Source of the DNA: Planctopirus ephydatiae
GTDB taxonomy: Bacteria; Planctomycetota; Planctomycetia; Planctomycetales; Planctomycetaceae
DNA: 64,000 nucleotides
Assembly (NCBI RefSeq): GCF_007752345.1
Contig: NZ_CP036299.1
Location: 1,116,001 to 1,180,000, forward strand
Direction: 5' to 3'
Shown here: positions 17,516 to 26,022 of the stretch, piece after piece
Position numbering within the stretch: position 1 is the first letter of the stretch
How the letters are laid out: every line of letters begins with the position of its first letter
Notes under the pieces: model-generated
Seen by the model: only the letters and a program-made list of their open reading frames with translations
What the model was told of the DNA's origin: nothing
Database searches by the model: none
Translations under genes and position numbers: made by a program

Positions 17516-17921
17516 GCCACCAGTCTTTTCTACAAGCACATGCCCACCATTGAGTTACGGTGTCTGCTGCACTCCGTATTGATCGGCAGATCATGCAGGA
17601 AAGATCGCGCACAAGCGTCGTTAACTTTCACGCCTGGCTGCGGTTCACAACCTATGATGAGGTCTCTGCGACTTCGTCTACCTACGATTCTAACCGGGTA
17701 TGCACTCATTGTGTGCAAGATCTCTTAGAGAACGTTGATTGTCCTGAGAGTTTGTTTGGCAGATCAACGGTATCGAGAGTCATACGTGGGATTTGTTGAA
17801 GATCGTGATGACCCTGGAATTGAGTTTTGTTCGATAACACTTAGGTTCAATGCCAATTCACGAAACTTTTTGAAGTGATCAACTTCCGTGCGACTGTTTG
17901 CCGGAATAAGGAACTGCCATC
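17516..17921. other. 406-bp spacer before the polyprenyl synthase gene
   Basis: I see no gene that I would support, no terminator and no repeat. Small open frames on both strands overlap and have no ribosome site. Confidence 0.4.
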
Positions 17922-18938
17922 ATGACCATGTCCAAGCCTCCTGTGCTGGATCAACCCATCCAGGGTGGAAGTCTGCTTGCGGCTCTGGACAGTTTACTGG
18001 CAGATGATCTTGCTGCCGTCGAGCGTATTCTCTGGAACGAACTCGAGAGCGATCAGCCTTGTGTGAAGGATATTCTCCAGCACGCCACTCGTTTCCGTGG
18101 GAAACGATTGCGACCAATTCTGGTTCTGTTGTCAGCCCGGGCCTGCGGCGAGGTGAATGAAACCCATCGCCTGTTGGCGGCTGTGGTTGAGATGATCCAC
18201 ATCGCCACGTTAGTTCACGATGACGTCCTCGATGAAGCTTCGACACGCCGGCATGTCGCGACGGTCAATGCACGATGGAATAACGAGACCAGCGTGCTGT
18301 TTGGTGATTATCTTTTCACACATGCATTCCATCTGGCGAGTGAACTTCCCACTTCACATGCCTGCCGGATCATCGGGCGAGCGACGAACAAGGTCTGTGA
18401 AGGAGAACTCACGCAGATTCACGAGCGTGGCAATCTCGATTTGAATGAAGAGACGTACTTTAAAATCATCAATGGCAAAACAGCGGAACTTACGGCCGTC
18501 AGTGCCTATCTGGGGGCTCATTATGCCGACCAACCGGTGGAAGTCGTGAATGCTGTTGAAGCCTATGGTCGAAAGCTGGGTCTCGCATTTCAGATTGCCG
18601 ACGATCTGCTCGATATCGTCGGAGTTGAAAAGAAAACCGGAAAAACATTGGGATCAGACCTCAAGAAACAGAAGCTGACGCTCCCAATTATTCGTCTGTT
18701 GGCAACAGCCACACCCGCCGACGCAGCATCGATTCGCGATTTGCTTTCCCACCCGGAAGATGAAACAGCCGGACAATTGCGGGAGTACCTGCACAAGAGC
18801 GATGCCCTCGAATACACCTCGCAAACGGCACACAAGCTGGTGGAAGAGGCTTGTGAGCATTTGAACGTCCTGCCTGCGAGTCAGGCACGCCACTGGCTCT
18901 GCGAGATCGCACGCTTCTCCGTCGAAAGATCGTTCTAA
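17922..18938 (+). CDS. ispB: Long-chain polyprenyl diphosphate synthase (octaprenyl type)
   Basis: 338 residues of the trans-prenyltransferase fold. It extends farnesyl diphosphate with isopentenyl diphosphate units to make the quinone side chain. The first aspartate-rich motif is DDVLD (100-104) in HIATLVHDDVLDEASTRR and the second DDLLD (227-231) in FQIADDLLDIVG, with FRGKRLRPILVLLSA before them. Small residues, not Phe or Tyr, precede the first motif, which predicts a long product. The exact chain length cannot be read. AAGGA about 10 bp ahead of ATG 17922 supports the start; a second ATG follows two codons later. The gene appears monocistronic. Confidence 0.88.
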   Translation: MTMSKPPVLDQPIQGGSLLAALDSLLADDLAAVERILWNELESDQPCVKDILQHATRFRGKRLRPILVLLSARACGEVNETHRLLAAVVEMIHIATLVHDDVLDEASTRRHVATVNARWNNETSVLFGDYLFTHAFHLASELPTSHACRIIGRATNKVCEGELTQIHERGNLDLNEETYFKIINGKTAELTAVSAYLGAHYADQPVEVVNAVEAYGRKLGLAFQIADDLLDIVGVEKKTGKTLGSDLKKQKLTLPIIRLLATATPADAASIRDLLSHPEDETAGQLREYLHKSDALEYTSQTAHKLVEEACEHLNVLPASQARHWLCEIARFSVERSF

Positions 18939-19133
18939 CATCGATCTTTCAGTCAGGCCGAGTGCAATCGCAATTAAAACACTTTGTAGCTTGATGCTCG
19001 ACATTAATTTTTGTGTAGTGAGCCTCTCTGTGTTTGGCCAGACTTCTCCCGCCTGACCGGCAGCGATACGCTTCTTGGATACTGATCGAGTGAGTATCGA
19101 AGTCGTTCCGGTTCGTTGTCAGTGGAGAGCGGC

Positions 19134-20207
19134 ATGGCAGGCAGATCCCACAACGAGTATCTTTTGCGACCCACAGCAGCCGGCCTGTATTGCGAAAAGG
19201 GTGGATTCTACATCGATCCTGTGGCACCGGTTGCCAAAGCGATCATTACGCATGCTCATGGCGATCACGCCACTCGCGGTCATGCCAGCTACATTTCCAG
19301 CCGCAGTGGAGCGGCACTGGTCAAGCATCGCGTCGGGGCACACGCCAAGATCACGAGTTGGGAGTATGGTGAAGTTCATCGGATGAACGATGTCTTCGTT
19401 TCGCTGCATCCCGCCGGTCATATCCTGGGCTCGGCACAGGTTCGCATTGAATGGCGCAGCACACGAGGCACTGAGGTCTGGGTCGTGACCGGAGATTACC
19501 GCCGGGAACCCGACCCGACGTGCGAACCCTTTGAAGTGATCCACTGCGATACGCTGATTACTGAGGCGACCTTTGCCCGCCCGCAATTTGTCTGGCCGAC
19601 AACTCAGTCGCAATTGGATCGACTAGAGCAATGGTGGCAAGGCAATCAGCAACGAGGTTTTGCCAGTTTTCTGTATGTTTATGCCCTCGGTAAGGCCCAA
19701 CGGATTCTGTCAGCGTTGAACCCGGATTGCGGGCCGATTTTTGCTCCGAAAGTCGTGCGTGAGATCAGCCAGATTTATCGGGATGCTGGAGTGGCTTTGC
19801 CATTCGAGCGAGATCCGTTTGTCGAGATGACACCGGAACTCTGGTCGCGGGCACTCATCGTTTTGCCTCCATCTTCGAAGCGACCACTGATGATTCCCAC
19901 AGCCGGGTCATCGGCGACCGCCTTTGCTTCGGGCTGGATGCTCGATCCCGAGGAACAACAGCGGCGACAGGTGGATGCCGGGTTTGTGATTTCCGATCAT
20001 CCGGATCATCTGGAGATTCTGCGGACCGTTGAAGAGACCTGTGCCCGCCGAGTGTTCGCCACCCATGGAGAGACAGGCTGGCTTTGTGAAACGCTGAATT
20101 CACGAGGAATCGAAGCGCATGACCTCGATTCGCTGCGTGTCGCACGCGGTGCCAGACCAGGGGAATCGTGGTGGCTGCCCGTGAATGATCGGCCGCAGGA
20201 ATCATAG
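19134..20207 (+). CDS. Ligase-associated DNA exonuclease, metallo-beta-lactamase fold
   Basis: 357 residues from ATG 19134, chosen because GGAG at 19124-19127 lies 6 bp before it. HAHGDH (residues 40-45) is the two-metal site of the metallo-beta-lactamase fold, with HPAGHILGSAQV, VVTGDYRREPDPTCEPFE, LITEATFARP and YALGKAQRI later. This is the pattern of the beta-CASP-like protein that usually accompanies an ATP-dependent DNA ligase and a DEAD-box Lhr helicase in bacterial repair clusters. Those partners are not next to it here, so its association is lost or they are elsewhere. Similarity to mRNA 3'-end processing nucleases leaves an RNA substrate possible. Confidence 0.85.
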   Translation: MAGRSHNEYLLRPTAAGLYCEKGGFYIDPVAPVAKAIITHAHGDHATRGHASYISSRSGAALVKHRVGAHAKITSWEYGEVHRMNDVFVSLHPAGHILGSAQVRIEWRSTRGTEVWVVTGDYRREPDPTCEPFEVIHCDTLITEATFARPQFVWPTTQSQLDRLEQWWQGNQQRGFASFLYVYALGKAQRILSALNPDCGPIFAPKVVREISQIYRDAGVALPFERDPFVEMTPELWSRALIVLPPSSKRPLMIPTAGSSATAFASGWMLDPEEQQRRQVDAGFVISDHPDHLEILRTVEETCARRVFATHGETGWLCETLNSRGIEAHDLDSLRVARGARPGESWWLPVNDRPQES

Positions 20208-20377
20208 AATAGATGGATAAGCAGAAGTGGCAATCGGGTAGAACAAACGATTGGAGTTCACAAAACTATGAACAGATCGCCAGATTTCTGTTTCATCACT
20301 TTTCAGGGAGACTTCTGTTGCTCATGATGTAGCGCAGGCAAAGGTCGAAGGTTTCTTTGGCCAGAGTGGCTGCAGGG

Positions 20378-20779
20378 ATGGACCCCACGATGAATGAGGA
20401 TCTCGCACGCATGACCCACCCCAATGACGACTTTCGTCTGGAATGGCATGGCAACACCGTTGTCATCACCCCGACAGGTAATGTCGAGGGCATGAACTGG
20501 GAATTGATTGAGCAGGCCGCCGAGGTTGTTCTTGGCCCGATTCGCGAGCAGCACGCTGCTCCGATGGTGGTCTTCGATCTGGCACAGATGAACTACTTTG
20601 GCAGTGTGTTTCTGGCACTGCTGCTGCGTTGCCATAAGAATGTGCGCAGCCGCGGTGGCGAACTGGTTCTCTGCGGCCTTTCGGAGACGGCTCGCGAACT
20701 CCTCAAAATCACGGCTCTCGATACTGTCTGGGCAATCTACGATTCCAAGGAAGCTGCCCTTAAGGCTGTCGATAACTAG
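20378..20779 (+). CDS. STAS-domain protein (anti-sigma-factor antagonist-like)
   Basis: About 134 residues. [42 protein letters not shown] and [20 protein letters not shown] follow the beta-alpha order of the STAS fold. The Ser in YFGSVF is at the site phosphorylated in SpoIIAA/RsbV by an anti-sigma kinase. It would work in the cytoplasm in partner switching, but no kinase, PP2C phosphatase or sigma gene is nearby. The start is uncertain among ATG 20378, 20390 and 20411; I use 20378, which has a purine-rich stretch before it. Confidence 0.82.
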   Translation: MDPTMNEDLARMTHPNDDFRLEWHGNTVVITPTGNVEGMNWELIEQAAEVVLGPIREQHAAPMVVFDLAQMNYFGSVFLALLLRCHKNVRSRGGELVLCGLSETARELLKITALDTVWAIYDSKEAALKAVDN

Positions 20780-20843
20780 GAATGGATCCGGAGTATCGAC
20801 GAGTTTCATAGTCAACGCGATCAACGAGCATGTGCCAAATGAA

Positions 20844-20885
20844 AGCCGGGCTTGAGGAAACCTCAGGCCCGGCTGTTTTCTTTAA
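20844..20885 (+). terminator. Rho-independent terminator between convergent genes
   Basis: A 14-bp stem (20844-20857 with 20861-20874, one G-U pair), a 3-nt loop and then GTTTTCTTT. It ends the STAS gene and may also limit the HTTM gene from the other strand. Confidence 0.85.
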
Positions 20886-20907
20886 GAGAAGCTAATTCTG
20901 CGAGAGA

Positions 20908-22509
20908 TTACTTTTTCACATCGCAAGTCTCGCCATTAACGAAGAATGTTCGGCGGGCAATCTCCTGGCCTGCCGAGCGAATCACGATCTGATGGCGACC
21001 ACTCTGGACATTTTCACAGAGCGGCCAGTTGAAATTCGCGCGGTTCATTTCACGAGTGGCCACCACTTCCTGCACCCCTTCGATCTGCCCCTCTTCGTTG
21101 AGGATCAGGCATTCCAGATACATGTCTTCGTGGGGTGGCAGAAGCTGGCACTGGACGATCATGGTTTCGCCAATCTGATAGTACTGCTTGCGGATCGCAA
21201 GCTGATCGGCCACTAGAAGTGTGCCGACGTCGATCGCAAAAAACTTATCCACTTCGCGAAACTTAGGTGCGGGTGATAAAAACTTCCTGGCCACAGCCTG
21301 ATCCATCGGCTCCAGAACCATGGGCCCCTCAGGACGACGAACGCCATATCGATCGACCTGATATTCCGTGGCAACCCCCATCAATGCCAGGCAGGCACAG
21401 CAGGCTCCCCAAAGACCTGTTTGACGAAGAACCCGGGCGTAACCAGTTGTTTGAGGTTTTGGGATTTGTGGGGTTTGAAACGACAACGCCTTGATGGCCG
21501 CACTGGCACTCAGAGGGGCTATCCAATTTCGCAAGTGGAATTTGCGCATGATCCAGCGGCCATGCGAGGCGAGCCATCGTGCATCGTTATCGTTCATGAA
21601 GGCCAGATAACAGGCAAAGCAGACCGGCGGGAAGGAGAGCAGTCCCAGCGTGAAGAAGGTGGCCGCATGGAAGATCACGCCCAGCGTCAGGAAAATCATC
21701 CGCGGGACACCACGCCACGCCAGCACGATGAACATGATTTCCCAGATCACCGCGATGTAGCACATCACGACAATGACCGCCGGATACATGCTGATAAAGG
21801 CACCGACCGGATGCTCATAATTGAGTTCGGTCAACATCCACCATTGAAGCTGATCACCTGAGAAAAACGTCGGCGTGTGAATTTTGGTAACAGCGGCACC
21901 AAAGTAGACCGTACCAATCATGATTTGGATGCAGCGTCTGGGCCAGGCGTAGCCTTGGGGGAGATCTTCGATGGTCCAGCCCAGCCAGGGGTTCGCTGGT
22001 GCAGTGCGTTTGAGCCATGCATCTACGGAGAAAACATCACCACAACGGGAAAGCGTGAGTAGCAGCAGGATATGTGTCGCAATGACCGAGTACTTGGTCA
22101 TGGTGGTGACGTAGTCGATATTGCAGAAATAGATGAAAAGCAGATTGGCGACAATCAGTGACAAGCGGGTCTTCCATCCCACCATGGCCGTCAGCAGGGC
22201 AAAGAGCATGATGGCAAACAGCGCTGCGACTACACTCCCTGAAAAAACAGGAAAGAGTTCTCCAAACCCGAAGTTCACACTGATTTGGGCAGGGGCTCCA
22301 TCAGTCGAGTAGATCTCGCGAACGTACTTCCATCGATCGAGCATGACGATGAAAACTGTGGCACAGATGACGATTCTCGCCAGTGCCACACCAATCGGCG
22401 ATTCTTTGGCAAAGAAAAATTCATTCAATTGCTCCTTCTGTTGTCGAAGAAGTTCACTGATCGAACGTGTGCTGTTCACGATCGCACTGTCATGGGAAAG
22501 CTGAGACAT
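20908..22509 (-). CDS. HTTM-domain membrane protein (vitamin K-dependent carboxylase-like)
   Basis: 533 residues from ATG 22509, which has AGGTG a few bases upstream; a more upstream start at 22542 is possible. The first 350 residues are rich in hydrophobic helices with FFAKESPIGVALARIVICAT, LDRWKYVREI and VYFGAAVTKIHTPTFFSGD. This matches the horizontally transferred transmembrane (HTTM) domain shared with vertebrate gamma-glutamyl carboxylase. The last 150 residues form a soluble region facing one side of the membrane. Carboxylase activity has not been shown for most bacterial HTTM proteins. A same-strand gene of unknown function precedes it by about 170 bp, and the two may form a unit. Confidence 0.75.
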   Translation of the reverse strand: MSQLSHDSAIVNSTRSISELLRQQKEQLNEFFFAKESPIGVALARIVICATVFIVMLDRWKYVREIYSTDGAPAQISVNFGFGELFPVFSGSVVAALFAIMLFALLTAMVGWKTRLSLIVANLLFIYFCNIDYVTTMTKYSVIATHILLLLTLSRCGDVFSVDAWLKRTAPANPWLGWTIEDLPQGYAWPRRCIQIMIGTVYFGAAVTKIHTPTFFSGDQLQWWMLTELNYEHPVGAFISMYPAVIVVMCYIAVIWEIMFIVLAWRGVPRMIFLTLGVIFHAATFFTLGLLSFPPVCFACYLAFMNDNDARWLASHGRWIMRKFHLRNWIAPLSASAAIKALSFQTPQIPKPQTTGYARVLRQTGLWGACCACLALMGVATEYQVDRYGVRRPEGPMVLEPMDQAVARKFLSPAPKFREVDKFFAIDVGTLLVADQLAIRKQYYQIGETMIVQCQLLPPHEDMYLECLILNEEGQIEGVQEVVATREMNRANFNWPLCENVQSGRHQIVIRSAGQEIARRTFFVNGETCDVKK

Positions 22510-22680
22510 TATGGACACCTCGATCCGGGTGTGGTCGATCAAATTTCTGTGATCAAAAACCGTGAGCAGTTAACAGAACTGTCCATCAGGAAAGGCAGGG
22601 AGAGAAGGAATTGATTGCGAGTTGTTGTCATCGTGCACAGATCGCAGTCATCACGGGCGAATACCCCCTTGCCAGCACGT

Positions 22681-23346
22681 TTACTCGCTCGTGGAATATC
22701 CGGTCCGCTGAATGCCGGAATCGGATGTCCCCTGCGAGTAAGAAAAGGCTGACTGCCTGAGTTCGGGATTCACCGCATAGAACGGCTTGCCACGTCTTGA
22801 ATCCGCCTGCAGCCTGGGATTGGCATGCACTGTTTGAGCATACAGCCACGAAGGATAATTGGGTTGATCAACAACGACCGTTGAATCCGGATTTACAATC
22901 ATGCGGCGAGTGTGATAGCTGAACTTTTCTTTGGGTTCTTCAAAGCGGGACGCCCAGAGATAATCGGGAATGTTGTATTTTTTGGGCCAGGCCTCTTCGA
23001 TGATATGCACACATTGAATGGGTTCGTGCTGGGTATGCTTGAGAACATTCATGGCAATGGGCCCAAAAGCATTGCCCACTGAGTCATAAGTCGCCCGGGT
23101 CGGGTTGCCAAAAAGCTGGACATCGCCCCAGGGGCCATGAGTCACGTCGTAATAGGTACCGCTTTCTCCTTCAGCGATGAAGTGGTACCGATATTCATGT
23201 GCTGACCAGCCGCAGAACATATCCCACACGAAGTAGTACATCAGCGGGCTGGAAACATTCCCGACGCCAAAGGTGTGGGCGAGAACGCCCAGCGAGAGCA
23301 TCGAGAAGTAGACGGACATGAAACCGATTGCCAGTCGCTTGGCCAT
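22681..23346 (-). CDS. Unknown protein with an N-terminal membrane segment
   Basis: 221 residues from ATG 23346, preceded by AAGGAA with 7 bp spacing; the frame is open further upstream to 23451. A hydrophobic stretch (about residues 5-25) could be a signal anchor. Next come FVWDMFCGWSAHEYRYHFIA, GTYYDVTHGPWGDVQLF and a region rich in Tyr, Trp and His. The last 60 residues are polar. I do not recognise the family. Because it lies just upstream of the HTTM gene on the same strand, it may be a partner of that protein. Confidence 0.6.
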   Translation of the reverse strand: MAKRLAIGFMSVYFSMLSLGVLAHTFGVGNVSSPLMYYFVWDMFCGWSAHEYRYHFIAEGESGTYYDVTHGPWGDVQLFGNPTRATYDSVGNAFGPIAMNVLKHTQHEPIQCVHIIEEAWPKKYNIPDYLWASRFEEPKEKFSYHTRRMIVNPDSTVVVDQPNYPSWLYAQTVHANPRLQADSRRGKPFYAVNPELRQSAFSYSQGTSDSGIQRTGYSTSE

Positions 23347-23656
23347 CGCGGGTTCCTTCCCTGCGAACGGAAATTGATCGAGCCGATCTCTGCCCGAACT
23401 CCCCAGGCCCGTAACGGGTCTTGAAAGTTCTTCGCTAGAAAGTTCAGCCACTTACTCTTCGTGCCAGTTCATACGACTCCCTGACACGGAGTCCCAGTGA
23501 GCTGGTCCGGAGCGATTTTTCGCATGAGGTGGAAAAACGGTCAAGACGGGGTCTTGGCCCTTCGGTCCATAAAACCTGGTTAATGGCATAATTTCGCAGA
23601 AATGAGAACTCAACGAACCCATTCTCACAGTTGAGCCTGTGAAAACTCTTGCTCAA

Positions 23657-23672
23657 AGTGCTGGCCAGCACT
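23657..23672. repeat. Perfect 16-bp palindrome
   Basis: AGTGCTGGCCAGCACT reads the same on both strands. It could be a dimer operator or part of a dispersed repeat; the hairpin at 15071-15088 shares the CTGGC/GCCAG core. Confidence 0.5.
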
Positions 23673-23751
23673 ACTTGCAGATTGCGAGAGAGATCAAGAA
23701 ACCCTTGTATTGCGTATCCCAGAAATCAATAGTGAGTGCAGGGTCAGTCGA

Positions 23752-23784
23752 GCATGCTTGCTCCAAGCCGCAAGCATGGCACAC
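23752..23784 (+). repeat. Dispersed palindromic repeat, copy 3
   Basis: GCATGCTTGC and GCAAGCATGGCAC enclose CTCCAAGCC. It matches the reverse complement of 7871-7898 and, more loosely, 7939-7969. Confidence 0.6.
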
Positions 23785-23837
23785 AGAGCGCTGTTAAATT
23801 CGGGAATCCGTGTAAGAACTCAACTTCATCGCAAAAG

Positions 23838-25046
23838 TTAAACCACTCCAGAACTCTGGAAGATGGGGAGCATGAGGGCTATCAACAGGAAGAGAATCGC
23901 ACCCGCCATGACCACGAGCATCAGAGGTTCCAGCAGCCGAACGACCAGATCCAGTTGGCGGTTCGTGGCTTTTTCCATCTTGTCTGCGACGCCGATTAAC
24001 ACATTCTCCAGATTGTTGGCTTCTTCGCCGACGGCAATCATTTCCAGCACATCCGTGGGAAACTGCTTCGAAGCGGCCAGTGGCTGAGCCAGCGTTTTAC
24101 CACTCGAGACATTCTCAGCCGCTTTGGCGATGGCATCACTCAGCACTCGATTTCCAGTAGCGTCTTTCGCAATGTTTAACGCCTGCAGCAGGGGGACACC
24201 ATTGTGGAGCAATGTTCCCAAGACACGGCAAAAGCGGGAAATCCCTAAACTGCGGGTGACATACCCAATGCCGGGAGCTCTCAGCTTCACTTTATCGAGC
24301 AGGATCTGCCCTTCGGGTGTGGCCAGACCATACTGCACACCGGCAATGGCGGCACCAATCGCCAGCAGGACAGCCCACCACCATCTCTGCAGGATGTTAC
24401 TGATCGCCAGGAGAACTGTGGTCGCCCAGGGCAAAGAGCCTGTCTGCTTCATCGAATCGAACATGGGCTCAAAGCCGGGAACGAAGAAGACAATCATCCC
24501 GACGACCACAATTGTTCCCAGCACCATGAGAACCAGCGGATAAGACATCGCAGCGACGACTTTGGATTTCAATTCTTCCTGATGCTCGGTGAAAACCGCT
24601 ACTCGCGAAAGCGAATCTTCCAGAAAGCCCCCTTCCTCACCAGCATGCACAATGCTGACGGTCAGCTTATTGAAGGCGTTCGGGTGCTCTTTCATCGAGT
24701 CAGCTAAACGACCACCGTCGGCGACCCGACTGCGCACATCTTCGAGAACGCGCTTGAGTGCCTGATTTTTCGTTTGCCGCTCCAGCAGTTCGATCGATCT
24801 CAGGAGTGGAACACCCGCTCGCAGCAGGTCACTCATCTGCGAGAACAACGTCGCCAGCATGCGGGGAGGAACCCGGCGCGATGCCAACCGCTGCTCGACC
24901 TGAGTCGATTGCACGGGAGCAATCTTGACTGTGAACAGGCTCTTGGCTGCCAGAGACTGAAGTGCTTCGCGTTCGCTCTGTGCAGAGAGCGTTCCCACGA
25001 TCTGCCGACCGGAAAGTTCGCGGGCCACATACTGAAACTCAGGCAT
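23838..25046 (-). CDS. Type II secretion / type IV pilus inner-membrane platform protein (GspF/PilC family)
   Basis: 402 residues with the duplicated T2SSF domain. The N-terminal part reads FQYVARELSGRQIVGTLSAQ. The first domain has FSQMSDLLRAGVPLLRSIELL and HAGEEGGFLEDSLSRVAVF, with a membrane segment around 170-190. The second has FCRVLGTLLHNGVPLLQALN and AVGEEANNLENVLIGVADKM, and a C-terminal membrane helix. Three or so membrane segments place it in the inner membrane, where it connects the assembly ATPase with pseudopilins. The other secretion genes are not adjacent. The DUF1559 and Flp-like proteins in this window have prepilin-type N-termini, but a link is speculative. Confidence 0.92.
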   Translation of the reverse strand: MPEFQYVARELSGRQIVGTLSAQSEREALQSLAAKSLFTVKIAPVQSTQVEQRLASRRVPPRMLATLFSQMSDLLRAGVPLLRSIELLERQTKNQALKRVLEDVRSRVADGGRLADSMKEHPNAFNKLTVSIVHAGEEGGFLEDSLSRVAVFTEHQEELKSKVVAAMSYPLVLMVLGTIVVVGMIVFFVPGFEPMFDSMKQTGSLPWATTVLLAISNILQRWWWAVLLAIGAAIAGVQYGLATPEGQILLDKVKLRAPGIGYVTRSLGISRFCRVLGTLLHNGVPLLQALNIAKDATGNRVLSDAIAKAAENVSSGKTLAQPLAASKQFPTDVLEMIAVGEEANNLENVLIGVADKMEKATNRQLDLVVRLLEPLMLVVMAGAILFLLIALMLPIFQSSGVV

Positions 25047-25263
25047 CGTTCAACTCGTCCGTCTCAATCACTCAAGTCTGATAGGGGTAACGATTTTGAA
25101 GCCATCGATTTTTGGTTCATCACCAATTGAATCGAACAACCACGCTCAGCGACGATCCCACATGTTTGTCGAGTTTTCTGGCCTGCACAGATGTCGTGGC
25201 CTCAAGAGCTTAACCCTTCAGGATTCAAACTGGCTCTGAAAAACTGTGGAATTCAGCTGCTTT

Positions 25264-26016
25264 TCAGACAGATTGCTCCATTTCAGCGATCTTCTCGGGA
25301 ATCTCGCTGAGATTGTTCACACAAGGGTATCGATCAAAATCAACCAGTCCATGCGGGAACAATGGCACATTTGTGCATGATGCCAGAAACTCCCGGGCGA
25401 GTCGATCCTGTGGCTGCCAGAGCTTCTGCTCGAATGATCTCCAGTGAACCAGGAGTCCCTGCATTCCCAGTTCACTGGCAGGAAGCATGTCGTTATCGAC
25501 TCGATCACCAATCATGAGCGACTCACCCGGATGACAACCTACTTTATTCAACGCCCACTCAAATATCTGGCGATCAGGCTTGGAGCATCCCAGCTCATCA
25601 CTGATGCCAATCAGATCGAAACACTCCGCCAATCCCCGTCGTTCGAGAGAGGGCCGGCAGGCTGTCGTCTGGTTCGCAATGATTCCCAGCCGGTAATGAG
25701 CACGCAGTCCCTGCAACATCTCGATGGCATGCGGGTTGAGCAGATGAAATTCGTCGTAGCGATTTCTCAGCTCGTTCGAAACATACTGACTCCAGGTCGA
25801 GTAGCGCTCAGGAGTGAGGCGGGACTTTGCGAGACGTGAGATGATCCATTGCTGGCCACGCTTCGCTTCGGCTTCACGGGCCAACATTAACTCGCTGAAT
25901 GTCTGCTGAGGATTGGTTTCCCGCAAGGCCTCAAACAATGACAAATAGCCGAAAAACGCCTGCTGATCGTCATTGAAAAGGACATTTCCAATGTCGAAAA
26001 AAATCCATTTCAGCAT
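25264..26016 (-). CDS. HAD-family hydrolase (subfamily IA)
   Basis: 250 residues. Motif I is FFDIGNVLF with the nucleophile D8; the second Asp of DxD is Gly here, as in many YihX-like HAD phosphatases. Motif II lies in LGIIANQTTA, motif III is the Lys in GCSKPDRQIFEWAL, and motif IV is MIGDRVDNDM. A helical cap of about 80 residues follows motif I. The substrate is unknown, probably a small phosphate ester. It starts 6 bp after the lpxK stop, so it is almost certainly co-transcribed with lpxK. Confidence 0.85.
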   Translation of the reverse strand: MLKWIFFDIGNVLFNDDQQAFFGYLSLFEALRETNPQQTFSELMLAREAEAKRGQQWIISRLAKSRLTPERYSTWSQYVSNELRNRYDEFHLLNPHAIEMLQGLRAHYRLGIIANQTTACRPSLERRGLAECFDLIGISDELGCSKPDRQIFEWALNKVGCHPGESLMIGDRVDNDMLPASELGMQGLLVHWRSFEQKLWQPQDRLAREFLASCTNVPLFPHGLVDFDRYPCVNNLSEIPEKIAEMEQSV

Positions 26017-26022
26017 GTTCGA

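Larger units (their letters stand above)
23347..23837. other. 491-bp spacer with palindromic repeats
   Basis: Contains the perfect 16-bp palindrome AGTGCTGGCCAGCACT (23657-23672) and copy 3 of the dispersed repeat (23752-23784). No gene is supported. Confidence 0.5.

Noticed and set aside
17560-17799. Small plus-strand frame before the polyprenyl synthase gene
   Set aside because: No ribosome site and an overlapping minus-strand frame of similar length; no recognisable motif.
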